Origin: Desmodesmus armatus
Lineage: Eukaryota; Chlorophyta; Chlorophyceae; Sphaeropleales; Scenedesmaceae
DNA length: 64,000 nucleotides
Reading direction: 5' to 3'
Assembly (NCBI GenBank): GCA_007449985.2
Contig: VIIQ02000669.1
Location: 62,001 to 126,000 of the forward strand
The notes beneath the pieces were generated by a model. That model searched no databases and was not told the DNA's origin. It worked only from the letters and a program-made list of their open reading frames with translations. The first letter of the stretch is position 1. Each line of letters opens with the position of its first letter. The translations under genes were made by a program, and so were the position numbers. Positions 22,366 to 37,300 of this stretch are shown here, one piece after another.

Positions 22366-25300
22366 ATGATCCCACATCAGCAGATAGAGCCTGGCGGGGC
22401 CAACAGCAACAGCAGATCGCAGAGCAGCAAGGCAGCCAAGCGAGAGGCCGAGGCCGTCAAATACAAATCATACAGCAAAGAGTCGGATCCATTGTTGCTG
22501 GCAAAGGTGCTGTTGGTGTCAGGAGTGAAGGGCACACCCCAAATGCTGCTGCTGACAAGGACTCCTCACAGCATTCTTTGTTGTGATTGCTGCTGCTGCC
22601 TGCAGTGGAGGCCCAGTCAGCTTGTTGCTGATCTTGAAAAACCCACTCTTCATGCCCGTGGTTGGAGGCCCAAGCCTCAGATCGTTGAGCTCCTCAGCAC
22701 GGACCCAGTGAGTCACCGGGCTCATGGTCCCTGCAGCAGCCTTGCCATGCAATCCCTGCAGCAGCCTGTCTTGGTGTCCACAGCAACAGACCTAAATTCA
22801 ACGTTCTTGCATGTTTTCATGCAGGTGCAATCTTCCATTGATGTCGACCAGCCTCTGTTTCAGCCGTTCCCGCCCGAGGTGGTCTTCCACACGTACGAGC
22901 CCTTCAAGGAGTACGAAGCTGTTCTGCGACTACGCAACAATGACAAGGTGTGGACCTTATGCATGGCAGCACCTATGTCATGCACGAAACTTTGTTCCTG
23001 CAGTGCACATCAGCTGCATGCTTCTTTCTGGTGGCGGTGTCCAGCTCACACCATGTGTGTGTTGTTATCATGCCGCACAGGTGGCACGGCGTGTTGCTGT
23101 TGAGCCGCTGGACAGCAGCTTCTTCAAAGTGCAGCGGCTGCCAGCACCCAAGCAGGTTGAGGGCAGCAAGATTGCTGCAGGCATGGAGGCAGTGTTCCGC
23201 ATCACGTTCACCCCAGACAGCGCCGGCAGCTATGAGCAGCAGCTGGTAGTGGCGACGGAGCGAGAGCGCTTCCTCGTCCCTGTGCTGGCCGTGGGCGCAG
23301 CAGCTGTGCTGGACCTGCCGGACGGCATCGACCTGCCAACAGCAGCAGCCAAGAAGACGTCCAAGCACAGCTTCATGGTGCGCAACGTGGGTCGGGCAGC
23401 AGGCAGCTTTCAGCTGTCTACCAGCAGCAGCTGCTTCACAGTCAGGCCTGGCCAGGGTGAGCTGGCACCCGGGGAAGCCATGCAGCTGACAGTGGATTTC
23501 ACTCCTGCAGCACCTGGCCCCCATGAGGGTGAGCTGGAGGTGCTGTACAGCGGCTCCAGCAGGACGACCTTCACCGTGCTGAGAGGCATGGGCCAGCAGC
23601 TGGATGTGGGGCTGCTGCTGGGGCAGCAAGCACTGCAGCTGCCCAAGGCCTGCATGGGCAAATTGAGCCAGCGCAGCTTCAAGATCTACAACCACAGCAG
23701 CAGTGTGGTTGCTTGGAGCATACACCAGCAGCCGTCAGTAGAGGCGGAGGCTGCGGTTGCACATGCCGCCCTTGTGGGCACACAGCAGCAGACCAGCTCC
23801 TTTGTGGGAGCTTCCTGCAGCATAGCTGGCCCGCTGCTGCCCCAGCAAACGCACCCCAGCAGCAGCAGCAGCCGGGCTCGGGCTTTGCGTGGGCTGAGCA
23901 GTCACAGGATCAGCCTCAGCAGCACGGGCAGCAGCACCAAGAGCAGCGCTGCCAGCAGCAGGTGCAGCAGCGGCAACAGGCACTCGCAGCACGTGGACCA
24001 AGCTGCAGCTGCTGCGCTGGCGGAAGTCCCTGAAGGCAGCAGTGCAACGCAGCAGCTCCTGCAGCAGGGGCGGCACAGCACAGCCAGCAGTGAGGATGAC
24101 TCCTCCATGGTGTCTGACTCCTCCTTGCTCGGTCACCAGCAGCTGGCTGCGCTGCGGCTTACCAAGCTGGCCTGCAGGGACATACAGGCCGACAGGCAGC
24201 TCTTCAGCAGCCCACACTTCAGCATATTCCCACCGCAAGGCAGCATCAACCCCAACAGCGAACAGGAGGTCATCGTGCAGTTTGCGCCAGACAGTGCAGG
24301 CACGTTTGAGGCGCTGGCCTGGGTTGATGTTCAGGGACTGGGGCAGCGGCTGCCTCTGCAGCTGCAGGGGGAAGGCCAGGGTCCCGTTGTGGTCCTCAGC
24401 TACGGCGATGTACTGGACATTGGTGAGGCCTTTGTCAACATGGAGCAGCACTATGAGCTTGAGTTGTTGAACAAGGGCAAGGTGGACGCAGCCTGGACGC
24501 TGCAGCACAGCCACACCCGCTTTGGCAGCAAGTTTAGCTTCAGCCCGAACAGTGGGGTGCTGCCAGTAGGACAAGGTCAGATCATCAGTGCCACGCTGCT
24601 GTCGGACTGCCTGGGGAAGTTTGACGAGGCGTTCCAGCTGCAGCTGGTTGGCAACCCCAGCTCCATGACCTTCAGCATACGGGGCCAAGTTGTGGGGCCG
24701 CAGTTTGAGGTCGACACACAGCAGCTGGACTTCAACATCGCTTCATTCGGGTTCAAGTGAGGTTCTTTGCTGCTGGCCCGCCCTGCGTTGTGCTGGTTGG
24801 CATGTTGCAGCGTCTGCAGGACCTTATGTGTGCATGCGTATAGCTTGTCTCAACCGTGCTCAAACCTTGACGCGGCTTGCCTGTTTCCCTGCACCAGGTA
24901 CACACAGCAGCTGGAGCTTACAAACACAGGCGCCATCCCCTTGGACTTCCGCTGGCACATGGCTGATGAGACCACCTACACCGCCCGTGACTTTTCAGTG
25001 CTGCCAGCAGCAGGCACGGTGCTGCCACGTGCCAAGCAGACCATCCAGGTGGACTTCCAGCCCCAGTCAGTGCAGCACTACAACCTCAGTCTGGTCATGG
25101 ACATCCCAGGGGTCACGAATGCAGCCGCCGCAGTGGCCCTCAAGGGCGAGTGTGCGGTGCCCATCATCAAGGTTGCGGAGGGGAGTGAGCTGCTGCAGTT
25201 TGGGGACGTGTTTGTGCACTACCCCTACACACAGTCGTTCACGCTGCTGAATGACAGCAAGCTGCCGGCCAAGTTTGAGGTGCTGCAGCAGGTGGGTTGC

Positions 25301-28300
25301 TGAGCAACCATGTGCTGGCTGTCTAGTAATTCAACCAGAGCATCTGCATCTGTTGGCACCTTGGTGCCCCGTGCTTGCTGGTGTATGCATGCACTTTGTA
25401 TACTGTTGGGCAACACGCAAAGGGCTTGTGTAAGCCATTTAGACCTTGGGCACTTTGCCAACACAGCAAGGGCCTCACAACGGATGTGACCATCTACCCT
25501 CCTATGCTGCAGGACACTGCCAGCCAGAGCCTGGGTACCTTCATTGCTGTGCCAGACTCCGGCTCCATCCCAGCCAAGGGCACCAAAACAGTAACCCTCA
25601 CCCTGCAGGCAGCGCGGCTGGGCAGAATCCAGCTGCCGGTGTACATCAGAGTGGCGGGCAGCAGGAACAAGCCGCTACAGTTGGTGGCAGATGCAAAGGC
25701 CATGGGGCCTTGGCTGGAGTTTGCAGTGATGCCCAAAGCGGCCCTGGCGCCTGCAGCCAGCAGCACAGGGGCTGCAAGTGAGGCGGGGGGCGTAGCTGCT
25801 GCCAGCACAGATGGTGCAGCTGCTGGCACTAGTGCAACAGAGGGCCCAGCAGGCAGCACCCTTGATGGCGGTGTCAGCAGCCTGTCTGCACTGCCAGCAG
25901 AGGCCAGCAGCAGCAGCCATATCACCAGTGCCAGTGGCACAAAGCGCCGCACCGGGCGCAAGGTGAAGGGGCCTAGGGAGCCGCAGTGGGCTGCTGCTGC
26001 CAGCATCAGCTTCAATAAGATTCAGGTGCTGCAGCCGCACACGCAGCAGCTGCTGCTGCGCAACCCCACACTGATAGACTCGGAGGTGAAGCTCTTTGTG
26101 GAGGGCCGTGACTCCGTCTTTGAGGTAGGCCCAGGGAGACAGACGCTCAGCAGAGGCGTTGTCACAGTACATCCTTGCTCACAGATGATGTGCAGCTTCG
26201 TGCGTGGCTGTTCAAGTAGCCCTCTGTTGCACGCCTTGCACATCAAATCACGAGGAGCTGCTTGCAAAGCGTGCTGATATGGGTGTCTTTCATCGTGGGG
26301 ACCTCCCGCAATGCTGCAGAATTGCGTGTTGCAACCTAACCCATGTGCCGCTGTTGCCCGCTGTGCAGGTTGAGCCCAGGGAGCTGGTAGTGCCTGCCGG
26401 AGGCGAGGCCTCCGTCTTGGTGCGGGTCCTGCTAGACGATGCAGCGGCCTTCAAGGACACCCTGCATGTCCTGGTCTCTGAGGGGGCTGACGTGCCTGTT
26501 GCCCTGGACGCAACAGGTGTGGGCGACACCGTCGTGTCCGCGGCATTGTCACAGCCACAGCTAGACTTTGGGCCACAGTTTGTGGGGCGCGGCTGGCAGA
26601 CGGAGGTTGAGGTTATTAACATGGGCAGGAAGCCTGTCACCTTGACATGGACTAACAGGAAGCTGGTGGAGGTCATGGACACGATGAACAAGGCGGCCAA
26701 AGCAGCCGGTATGTTGTGTCGGTGTCAGCGTGCATGGCATGTTGCATGGTGCGTTGGCAAGGACTGTTGGGTTATAGCCGCCAGCATCCACACTGCAGCT
26801 CTCAGCATGCAGCAGTTGGCAGCTTTGCAGTGCACTATGCGGGCCTCCTTACCCAGGCCCTGGGCAGGCTGCCCCCTCCAAGTCTCATGTTGACTATGTG
26901 CTGCATACTCAGGCCGGCACAGTGAGTTTGTTTGATGATGAGGAAGGAAGAACATTTATGGCTGCGTCCAGTTATATGCTGGGGTACTGTTGGGTGCTGC
27001 TGTTTGCAGGCAAGAAGGTTGAAGGTGTCCAGATACCTGCAGACCAGCAGCCTGTGTTCAGCATCTCACCAGACAAAGTCCTGGTGCCCGCCAAGGAGTC
27101 AACCACATTCCTGATATCCGGGGTCAGCAGCAAAGCAGGTGCGCAAGGGAAGCTCATGAGCTGATCGACTTTGTAGCAAGAGGGCCCTGTCACAGAAAGT
27201 TTTGCAAAATGTACAGGATGGCAAGCTGAGTGGTGTAGCGCAAGCACATGGAGTCTGACAGCGCACATCAAACTGCAGTGTGGTGTTACCATGCTGCATG
27301 CAGGTGTCATCACCGAGCAGCTGGAGTGCCAGGCCGTTAGCACTGGTGGCAATGCAGCTGCTGGTGGAGCCAAGCCAAAGCCGGTGTTTGACATCACTGC
27401 CAAAGCCGAGGTTGCAGCGCCCCTGCTGCAGATGTCCCAGCAGGCCATTGTCTTCAGCTACATCCATGCACAGGGCCACCACCCACTAGTCATGGAGGAG
27501 CCACTGGAGATAAGGTGTGCAGGCAGACATACAAAGCAGCACGGGAGCTTGATACCTTGCAGGTCTGGTGGCACAGATGGTGCCCAGCGCCCTGCGTGCT
27601 GGCTCAGCCTGCTGGCTCTGCCGCCGTGACTTCGCCGGCCCATACAGCATGTCAAGCGTCCTGTATTGCTCACACACGTGACTTGAGCAAGTGGCGTGGC
27701 AAGGCAAAAGGAGCGCGCAAGGGGTTCAGCCCTGCTCACTACTGCTGTGTAGTGTATGTTCTCGGCAGTGACAGCTAATTGCGCACCACAGCATGTGCCC
27801 CTGACTTGCTGGCTAGTGCAGGAGATGCGACTCTGTCTCCCACACTGTGTATCGCACTTGTACTGCGCTGAATTTGGCTGCAGGAATGTGTCCAAGCTGC
27901 CATTGCACTTCACCCTGAAGGCTACGCACCCGTTCAGCATCGCACCAGCAGCATTGGAGCTGCAGTCTGGTGAGGCGGCTGCGGTCACCGTCAGCTTCGA
28001 CCCCAACTACCGCGGCGACCAGACCAGCCACACCATCAAGCAGCGCTGCCTGATCAGCTACCCTGACAACCCTCAGAAGGACTGGCTGGATCTGACCGGC
28101 TGCATCGAGTTCCCCAACCTGGTGTTTGACACCCAGGCTGTTGACTTTGGCTGTGTGCTGATGGACAGCATGAAAAGAATGGCAGTGCAGGTTACCAACC
28201 CTGGCACCAGGCCTGTGGACTTCAGTTGGAGCTGGGTCAAACAGGCTTCAAGCTCAAGCTCACAGGAGGGACCAGGTGAGGTGTAACAGCTGTGTGAGGC

Positions 28301-31300
28301 TGCGCATGGCATGCCGAGTTTTTTGTGTGGTGCATGTGTTGGACCTTGGACACGTGTGCAGGGTAGCTGTTGCATACTCTGCTGATGCCCCAATCAACCC
28401 TAAAGCCACGATGATATGACAAAGTGACCATCTCATATGCTGACACAATGCAGGGCTAGAACCTGAGAGCACGCCTCAAAGCAGCGGCAAGGGCGGAACG
28501 AAACCCACCACCAGCCAGCTGTTTGACATCCTACCCATTGAGGGCACTGTGGGTGCTGGGCAGACAGAGCAGGTGGACTTCTCCTTCTATGCTTTCCCAG
28601 GTGTCAAAGCAGCAGCAACAGCAGCCTGTGCTGTGAAGAATGGCCCCACGTATGAGGTAGGGAGGGTTGGGAGCCTGCCTGTGTTGCACGCACTGTGCTG
28701 AGGAGGGATGCTGTTTAGTGACCTGCATGGCAGCAACTGCTAATCGTGTCACATGGTGCCACCTTCACTTACCAGTGGTAAAAACAAAAGTATCTTCCCT
28801 GCTGTATGTTGTGCTTTGTGTTGCAGTTTCAACTGAGCGGCGAGTCCAACAGCATCAAGTATGACGTCACACCCCAGTTCTTTGACTGCGGCATGCAGCC
28901 CTATGACAGGGTGGTGGACAAGGAGTTCTTCATCAACAACAGCGGCAAGGTGAGCCGACCTATTGCTGAAACAGTGCAAACAGTAAACCTGCAGCAGCCT
29001 GCTGACTTGCCACTGTTCTGGCTTGTACTGACTGGCTTAGATGGGACAATGCTTGGCGGTGTTTGTGCGGCAACAGGGGTGTGTCCTGTGTGATGTGTGT
29101 GCAGGTGGCTTTTGACTTCACGATTGACCTCAGCCGGCTGAGCCGGCCTGGCGTCATAGAGGCCTACCCCAGCAGTGGCAAAGTGGCTGCAGGGGAGAAG
29201 GCTCGTGTCAGGCTCAAGGTGACAGCGCTGACCTGCAGCCGTACCTGGCCTGACATCGCATGCCTGAGGTTGCAGCCAGCCCACCTCCATGCATCCCTGT
29301 TGGCTGTCCCACAGTGCATGTGCGTCTCACTTGTACGCAAACCGCGCACTGTGGAAGCTTCATGCTCTGATCATCATACGGGTGCTTGTGCATACCTGCA
29401 GGTGAAGGCAGGCGTGCCTGAGCGGCTGATGGAGCTTGCTCTGGTGTCTGTGGCACACTTCGAGCCAGTTGAGGTGCAGGTGCTCATAGAGGGCACCTAC
29501 CCCATGCTGAGCTTCAACTTGCCCAGGATCAAGGACGATGCCTTCATGGATGCCCTGGCCTGTGCCAGAAGCAGGTCAGCACCATGTCCAAATGTTTCCA
29601 TGCCAGCACAAAGAGCTGGCTTGTGTGGGTGTCCCAGTGCTGGTACCTCATGTAGCTCTGTCCTTGCAACTGCTGCATACACTCAGCGTCCAGCAGTTCG
29701 CTTTGATTCCTCGATGTCAATGCCCACTGACGTGCACTGAAGGATGGCTGTCTTGCTCAGCGATGCTGCGGGACCCTTCCCTGGCCTACTATGCTGCTGT
29801 GCAGTTCCAAGGAGCATGAGTTGGCCGTTCAAGTGCAGAGGCCATTTGACCCTCAGCAGCCAGGCAGAGCAACGTCGCCACTTGCCGGTGCCAGGGCCTC
29901 ATTTGCAGGCGTCGCGCGTGGCAGCGTGGGCCCAGGCAGCATTGCAGCCACAGCAGCCAGTGCAGGCACAGTGGCTGGTAGGCCTGGTAGTGGGGCCAAA
30001 AGCCAGGTCAGTGGCATGTCTGCAGTGTCTGCTGCCAAGAGCAGGACCAGTCTGGCCTCAGCAATCACAGCTGGCACCATCCTTGCCAAAGACAAGCTGG
30101 CTCAGGTGGGTGCCCGCTCCCACTGGTTGGCCATGGTTTTGGTGCACATCGCTGTGCTGTGCTGCGCTGTCAGCAGAACCCTACATGCGCTTGCCCACTC
30201 TTTGTGCAGGGGTATACAGAACCCAGCATTCAATGCACGGAAGTTCCCTGTCCATGCTTGGCATTGATAAAACTCACTCACTCACACAAGTTTGCAATTG
30301 CTGCTGCACGCAGCTTCAAGGAGCACTGGGCCCGGAGCGCCGCCTCGACAATGAAGCTGAGCGGCTGCGCCTGAAGCAACTCCTGCTGTCAATGGAGCGC
30401 AGTGCGTTGGGCGCCAGCACCACAGAAAGCCCGCGCAGTGGCAGCCTAAGCGGCAGCAGGACCACGAGTGCAGTGCAAGCAAGGGCGGCTCGCAACAGCA
30501 GTAGCGTACAGGAGGCCCTCAGGAGCAGCACCACCAGTAGTGTTGCTACCGAGGCATCACCTGCCAAAGAAGCTAGCATTGCAGCTGCCACCGATGCAGC
30601 AGGGAAGGCCAGCACACGGCGGCTGCCTGCGCCACCAAAGATACCTGAGCTTGTGTCTGGGCACTATGTGCTGGACTTTGGCTGTGTCACAAAGGGCATC
30701 AACAAGTCGCGCAAGGTCAAGATGACCAACATGAGCACACAACAGGTGCGCTCAGTGCAAATGCCGCACATGCTGGCCATCAATGTCTTCACAGCGTCTT
30801 CGCACATGCAGTCCACTCTGTGTGTAGCCTCTGCTGCGATTTGTGCAGTATAAACTTGAGCCTGCAGCAATGGCTCCTGTGCCTGCCCACTTGGCAAGCC
30901 TCATGCATGCATTGCTAACTCATTCCTTGGTGACTGTTTTGTGCAGGTGCAGTTTGTTGTGGACAAGCAGACGTTGGAGGCTTTTGGCTTTGGCATGATC
31001 CCGGAGGCTGCCATCAAGCTCGCAGGCGCCCCAGAGTGCCAGTCCACTGACGTCACCTTCACCGTTCTGGCCACCAAGAGCTGGGTCACGGCTGGGCCCA
31101 TGGAGCTGACTCTGCCGCTGCTGATCAAGGGAGGGCCTGCGGTGCTGCTGACACTGCGCGCCTTGTTGGTTGTGCCAGAGGTGGTGCCCAGCAGCAGTGT
31201 GCTGGACTTTGGCAGTGTCTCCGCAGGACACTGCAAGGTGGGTACTCATTTACTGGCAGATTGTGGAATGCGTCAGGCCCTCTGTCACACCCTGGTTCAG

Positions 31301-34300
31301 CACGGCAGGTATCAGCACTGGTGCATGCCACAACAGCACTGTGAGCAACTTTACTCGGCAGGAGCTGAGTGGCTGCTTAGCCATGGCAAAGTATGTGCTG
31401 GTTGAAGTTGCAGAAACATTTGCCTGCTGCTTGCTGCTACCATACAGGTGTACACCATTCAGTTGCACAACCCCCGTGAAGTGCCAGCAGAGTGGTGCAT
31501 CAAGCGACCAGCTGTAGACATCCCCAAGCTGCGGGACTGGGGCTCCTTTCTGCCTGAGCCAGCTGAAGGGGTCCTGGAACCCGGTGCAACCACAAAGCTC
31601 AAGGTCCTGTTCACACCCACCCCGGGGCGTGAGATGCCGTACACCCTGCCCCTGCCTATTAAGGTGGCAAACAACCCCAAGCCAAGGGAGCTGCTGTGCA
31701 GCGGCAAGGGCTGGACCCCGCGGGTCGAGTTCAGCCCTGGCGTTGTCAGCTGTGGCGCTATCCTGCCCAAGGTGCCGGGGCAGAAGCCTGCCGAGGCTGC
31801 CCTACAGTTACGCAACACGGGGGACAAGCCTGTGGAGGTGGTGTGCTTGGACCTAGATAGCAAGTACTGGACTGATGAAGAAGCGCTGCGGACACTGGAC
31901 ATGTGAGTGGGCGACGCTTGAAGGCAGTGGAGGTGGCATGTCAGCGCAATAAATATGCGTCTATTTGTACATCAGCCAGTGTTGCTTGCAATTTCCCGCG
32001 ATTGAAGCGCCCTGCATGTTGCGACCGTGTGTGTTGTGCAGCTACAATGAGGCTGGTGTGGCGCTGCTGAGGCCGTTGGTCCCTGGGCAGGAGACGTGGC
32101 CAGAGCTGCTGGCGGCAGCGGACAAGCAGAAAGCAGCGGAGGCGACTGCTGAAGCTGCTCTGGCATCTGTCACACAGGTGTGCTGTGTCTGTTGCAGTTT
32201 CGTCAACAACAAGCCATCTTTGCTGACGGCCGCATGCCCCTTATCCTGTGCTGAGGCTCAAGCGTGTACTTGCAACTGTAGCATGCCCACCTGTGCTTTG
32301 TGTGTCTGTATGCGTGACCTCCTGCAGCTAATGCAAAAGCTGGATGGCCAAGGAGTCTTGGCTGTGGAGCAGCCTTCAAGCGGTGCTGTCCCATCCAGCC
32401 CTCCACAGCAGCAGCAGTCCGCTGGTGCAGCCTCAGCTGCTGAGGCAGATGATCAAGCATCGTCTGCTGGTACAGCACTTGGAGAGGCCACCACTGACAG
32501 TCCAACAGCGCCCTTGGTGGTGCTGCTGTACGGCGCCCCCCTTGCTGGCACCAGCACACAAGCCGCACTGCTGAGCAGTCGCTATGGCGTGCCGGTTGTG
32601 ACTGTAGACAGCTTGCTGCAGGAAGCGCACAGCCTTCAACAAGCAGAGGCCGCGGCAGTGGCGGCAGCAGCAGCTGCAGTGGGCAGCCCACCTTCTCCTG
32701 GCAAGGGCCCACAGCGGCAGCCGGCAGATGGGCTGGCCAGGTTGCTGTTTGGCATTTCGGACTCGGGCCCCCCTCTCAGTCCAACCGGCAGAGCGCAATC
32801 AGCGGCCTCCAGCCACAGTTCTAGCAGTGCGCATGCTGATGCACAGCACCAGCAAAGTGTGCCCGATGTCGTCACTGGTGCCCTGCGGTCTGCCCTGCAA
32901 CAACAGCAGTATAGCAAAGGTTACATCATTGACGGCCTCAACAGCCAGCACCTGGCCAGCGCAGCGGTTGTGGCCAGGTGTGTGCTGCTAGCCGCAGGCC
33001 TAGTGTGCAAGGCTTTGCAGCACCCGGAGCCCCCCACACCTCCGAACGCAGCCGCATCAGTGAGGGGGTCCAAGACTGCTACCTCCAGGCCCCCTAGCAG
33101 CAGGCCTGGCAAGGGTGCAGCAGCCGCGCCTGAGCCTGTGTCACCTCTGATGACGTTCACTGGCTTAGACGTCTGGGAAGGCAGCACCCTGGTGAGTTTG
33201 CAGCCACGAGTTCCTGAATCACACTCGGCCACCTTTGCGGTTGTTGGGCATCCACTGGCAATCTTGCATCGCTCTTGCACAGGCACAAACACAAGTCAAG
33301 CTGCTTTGCGGCTATCACAGACGGCAGTCCATTTTGCAAGCATCATGGCAGCTGCTTTACGATTGCACTCAGACAACACTTATGTGTCGCGTTGTGTATA
33401 CCAGGTGCATGTTGTGGAGCTGAAGCTCAGCAGGGACGAGGCGTCCAGACGCCATCAAGCTGCCGCAGCAGCTGCAGCAGCCGGCCTGGAAGTGGCTGAC
33501 CTCGGTGCTGAAGCATCCCAGGGACTGCTGGAAGAAGCCAGCTTCATGCCACAGCAGCCAACGGCACAAGCAACGGAACAGGTGGGCTGGTACAGCCAGC
33601 TAGGCTTGCATGCATTGCCCTTTACAGGCCTTGAAGCAGCTTGAGCTCCCTGGCAGATTGGAATCTGCAGTGGCTTTACACTGGTGCCACATGTCTTGGA
33701 TCGAGTGGGACTGACCATCTTTGCCTGCTTGCTTTTGCTGATGCAGCCTGCTTCCCCTGCTGCGACCGTGCAAGCGCCGGAGCAGCAGCTTGAGGCTGCG
33801 TTTGATGCCAGCTGGTCAGCATACATGCAGGAAGCGCCTCGACTGGAGCTGGTCTTGCGTGGCCACTTGCAGGACAAGCATCCCGTCCTGTACAGAGAGG
33901 TATCTTTCAAGGCACTTTGAATGTACCATCCCCAGCTGTTGCTGTATTGAGCAAACCACCAGTGGTGTACACATGTGGTACCCCTGCCTACCTGCAGCCT
34001 TCTTGTGGGGATTGACAGAGTGTCCTTGATGACACCTGTGTACTACTGTGATGCAGGTGCAAGCTGAGGTTGAAGCAGCAGCGGTCAACCAGGGGGTGGT
34101 GGGCATCACTTTCACCACCGGCACGGTTTCATCAGTGCTGCCCCTCCTGCCAGAGGACCAGGACCTACTGCCACCACCATACGAGATGCACGTCTTGCAG
34201 CAGCCGCAGAAGCGTGCTAGAAGGCGGGCCCTCAACAACTTCAGGGTGCTGACGTTGCTGTCACCTCCTGCTCCAGCTGACAGCAGCCAGGTGGGCGGTG

Positions 34301-37300
34301 ACAATGCAGTGCCGCCTTTGAAGCTTGAAGGAGCGGCTGCATCTGCCGCCCCCTCAGCTCCCAGCAGCAGGCCGGTCTCTTCCGGGGCCATGGAGCAGAC
34401 AGCAGCAGATCCCGCAGCCCTAGCCCCTACTGCAGCAGCTGCGCCAGCTGCCCTGAACAGAGCCGCCAGCAAGGCAACGCCCAGGGGCAAGAGCTCCCAC
34501 GCCGCTGCAGGAGCGCATGCCAGCAGGCCCTCGTCGGTCTTGGAGGAAGCAAATCTGGAGGCGCCAGGGGCAGACAAGTGAGTATGGACGCAGCTTCCAC
34601 CTATTTTTGTTGCTGGGGATGTTTCACTGTCATGCATTGACCGGTCTGCCATGTAGCCTGCTCCTGGATTGGACTCAAGTGGTCACATTGAGCCCAAATG
34701 CAGCTGTCTGTTATGAATTCTGTGGTGGTGTGGTGTGCACACGAGGTGTGCATGCCTGGTGCGGCTTGTTGCGACCTGACAAGTTTTTCGTTTGTCCGCT
34801 CGTGCATGCGCAGGCGCGAACTGTCAGAGGAGACCCGCTGGGTCATCCCACCCAACGGCACCATCAACCTGGTGGTGCAGTTTGCATCAGAGACAGTGGG
34901 GCGCTTCAATGAGGTGCTGGTGTTTGACGTCCTCAACGGGGAGAAGAGCAACAAAGTTACCGTGATGGCCTCATGTGACTACCCGCGCATCAACACAGAA
35001 GCCAGGTACAAACAGCACACCTGGTACACAGAGGCATGTCGTTTAGGGATCTCTGGGGAATGACCGGGTTATGGTCTCTTTTGCATGCCCATGCCAGCCT
35101 CACTCGCGAATGTGACGTGCACTGTGCTGTTGTGCTGCTGATGGCAGGAACCTGTACTTCAAGACAGCAAAGGTCAGGCCCTCCACACCGAATGTCAAGC
35201 AGCAGTTTATCCTTCCCAGCAGCGTGTTTGAGTTTGGCCCGCTGCTGGCTGGCCGTGACAGGGCGGGCTACCTGACAGGCTGCTACCCTGAGCACACTGC
35301 CAAGTTCAGGATCACAAACAGTGGCCTGTTCCCTGCTCATGCTGACTTCTGGCTCAAGTCCGAGGGTCCTACAGCGGACCCCGCACATGCTGCTTCACCA
35401 GCAGCTGAGACCAAGAAAAAGTCAGGTGAGGCCCACGTAACGTATGTGGACATCAATGAGACTATCTCATGCATGTCAAATCATGAAACAACCACAGGAC
35501 AAGCCTCTTTCTAGCTGCTGGTATGTCGCAAGGTATGAAATGAACCTCGTGCTCAGTACACCACATGACTTCTTGCTGTATAATGCTGCATGCCAAAACA
35601 GCTGCAGCCAAGCCATCTGCAGCCAGCAAGGCGCCTGCTGTTCCAGCAAGCACATTCTTGCTGCACCCCACCAGCATGCAGCTGGCGCTGGAAGAGACAG
35701 TGGAGCTGTCCGTGTATGCATTCCCATCAGCAGAAGGACTCGTGGAGGATGCCATCATGTGCAGGTGCGACGGACCGCGGGCTGTCAACTTGCTGAGATA
35801 TGCATAGCAGTACTGCAAATCACAACCCTCCATATTCCTGCTCTTGTGTACAACTACTGCATCATACATGCCGGCGGCAGGAGTAGTATAGGCATTCAGT
35901 GCTTGGAATGCATAGTAAAATACACCCTCACGTTCCTACGTTCTCCAGTATATGGCTGCTGGTACGCTGTTGCAGGCTGCAAGATAACCCCACGCCGTAC
36001 GAGTTCCCCATCAGTGTTCTGGGCGCTCGCCCACAAGTTGCTGTCAAGCTCGACACGCTGCCGTCCGCTGAGGCGTCTGAGGGCGTTGCTGTAAGCCAAC
36101 ACACAGCTGTTCAGCGGCGGACATCGGATGTTGGCGGCAATGGCAAGGCAGCTGCCAAGGGTGCTGCTGGCAAGGGGGGTGCCAAGTTCCAGGCTGACTA
36201 CACCATCAAGTTTGACCGCCTGCTGCTCAACAAGCGGGACACCCAGGCCTTCACTATCAGCAACACAGGAGTGCTGCCGTTCAAGTGGCGCCTTGCTGGA
36301 GTGGCCCAGCTGCCTCAGGAGTTCAAGGTGTATCCCAGCGAGGGGGAGTTGGCGGCTCGCAGCAAGGTGCAGGTGACTGTGGAGTTCAACGCCATGAAGA
36401 AGCAAGAGCTGCTTGAGCTTGTGACCCTGGAGGTGAGCCTGGCACAGACTTCATGTCTGGGGGCTGACTATGGCTGCGGCTGGTGGATCTCTGTATGTGC
36501 TGGCCTCGTAGTCGCTGGCAGCCAGGAATGATGTTTTGATCGTGCCAAACCCCTTTCCACTACTGTCATACTCGGCAGGTGCTTGATGTTGCCGAGGTTC
36601 TGGGCGTGAGCAGATCCATCCCGATCGCCATCCGTGGAGAGGCATACGACATCCACATCGACATCAAGTTCCCGCAGGAGTCGATCGCTGGCGTGGACTT
36701 TGGCGCGCTGCGCGTTGTCGACGACTGCGTCAAGCAGCTCGGCCTCAAAAACACCGAGAAGTACGACGTCAAGTTCAACTTTGCCATCACCAGCGATGAG
36801 GTCCGGCAGCTGGTCACCATCACGCCCGACGCAGGCGTCGTGCCCCCGGGCAAGGAAGTGGCTCTGGCGGTGAGTTGCCCTGCTTTTGGTCTTCTACTTA
36901 CAAAGCCCTTGCGAGCGTTATTGGCATTGTTGGCTTTTTCCACTGTCCACGGGCTGTTTGAAAGACAGATGCTCAGAGTAGCTGTGTTTGTCTGCTGTTT
37001 GGCAATCATTCTTCCAGGTGCACTGGAACAAGCAGTTGACGTTGAAGAGAGAAGTTTCCTTTGCTGGAAACACAGACATACTGTTGTCACTGATTGAGCC
37101 CGCCACAGACCATTCAGAGCAGGTGGTGCCCATCAAGCTGTCAGGCCATGCGGTGTTCAGCCACTATGCGATCACTCCAGCACGGGGCTTGCACTTTGGG
37201 CCTGTCACGTACAACACACTCAGCAAGCCGCGGTCCTTTGAGGTGATGAACACTGGGGAGTTCCCGTTCACAGTGAAGATCGTCTCAATGCCCAGCAAGG

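Noticed and set aside
23735..24688. 317-codon open frame on the minus strand
   Set aside because: Antisense to the strongly supported HYDIN exon 4; composition is the mirror of CAG/CTG-rich coding sequence and no domain is visible.
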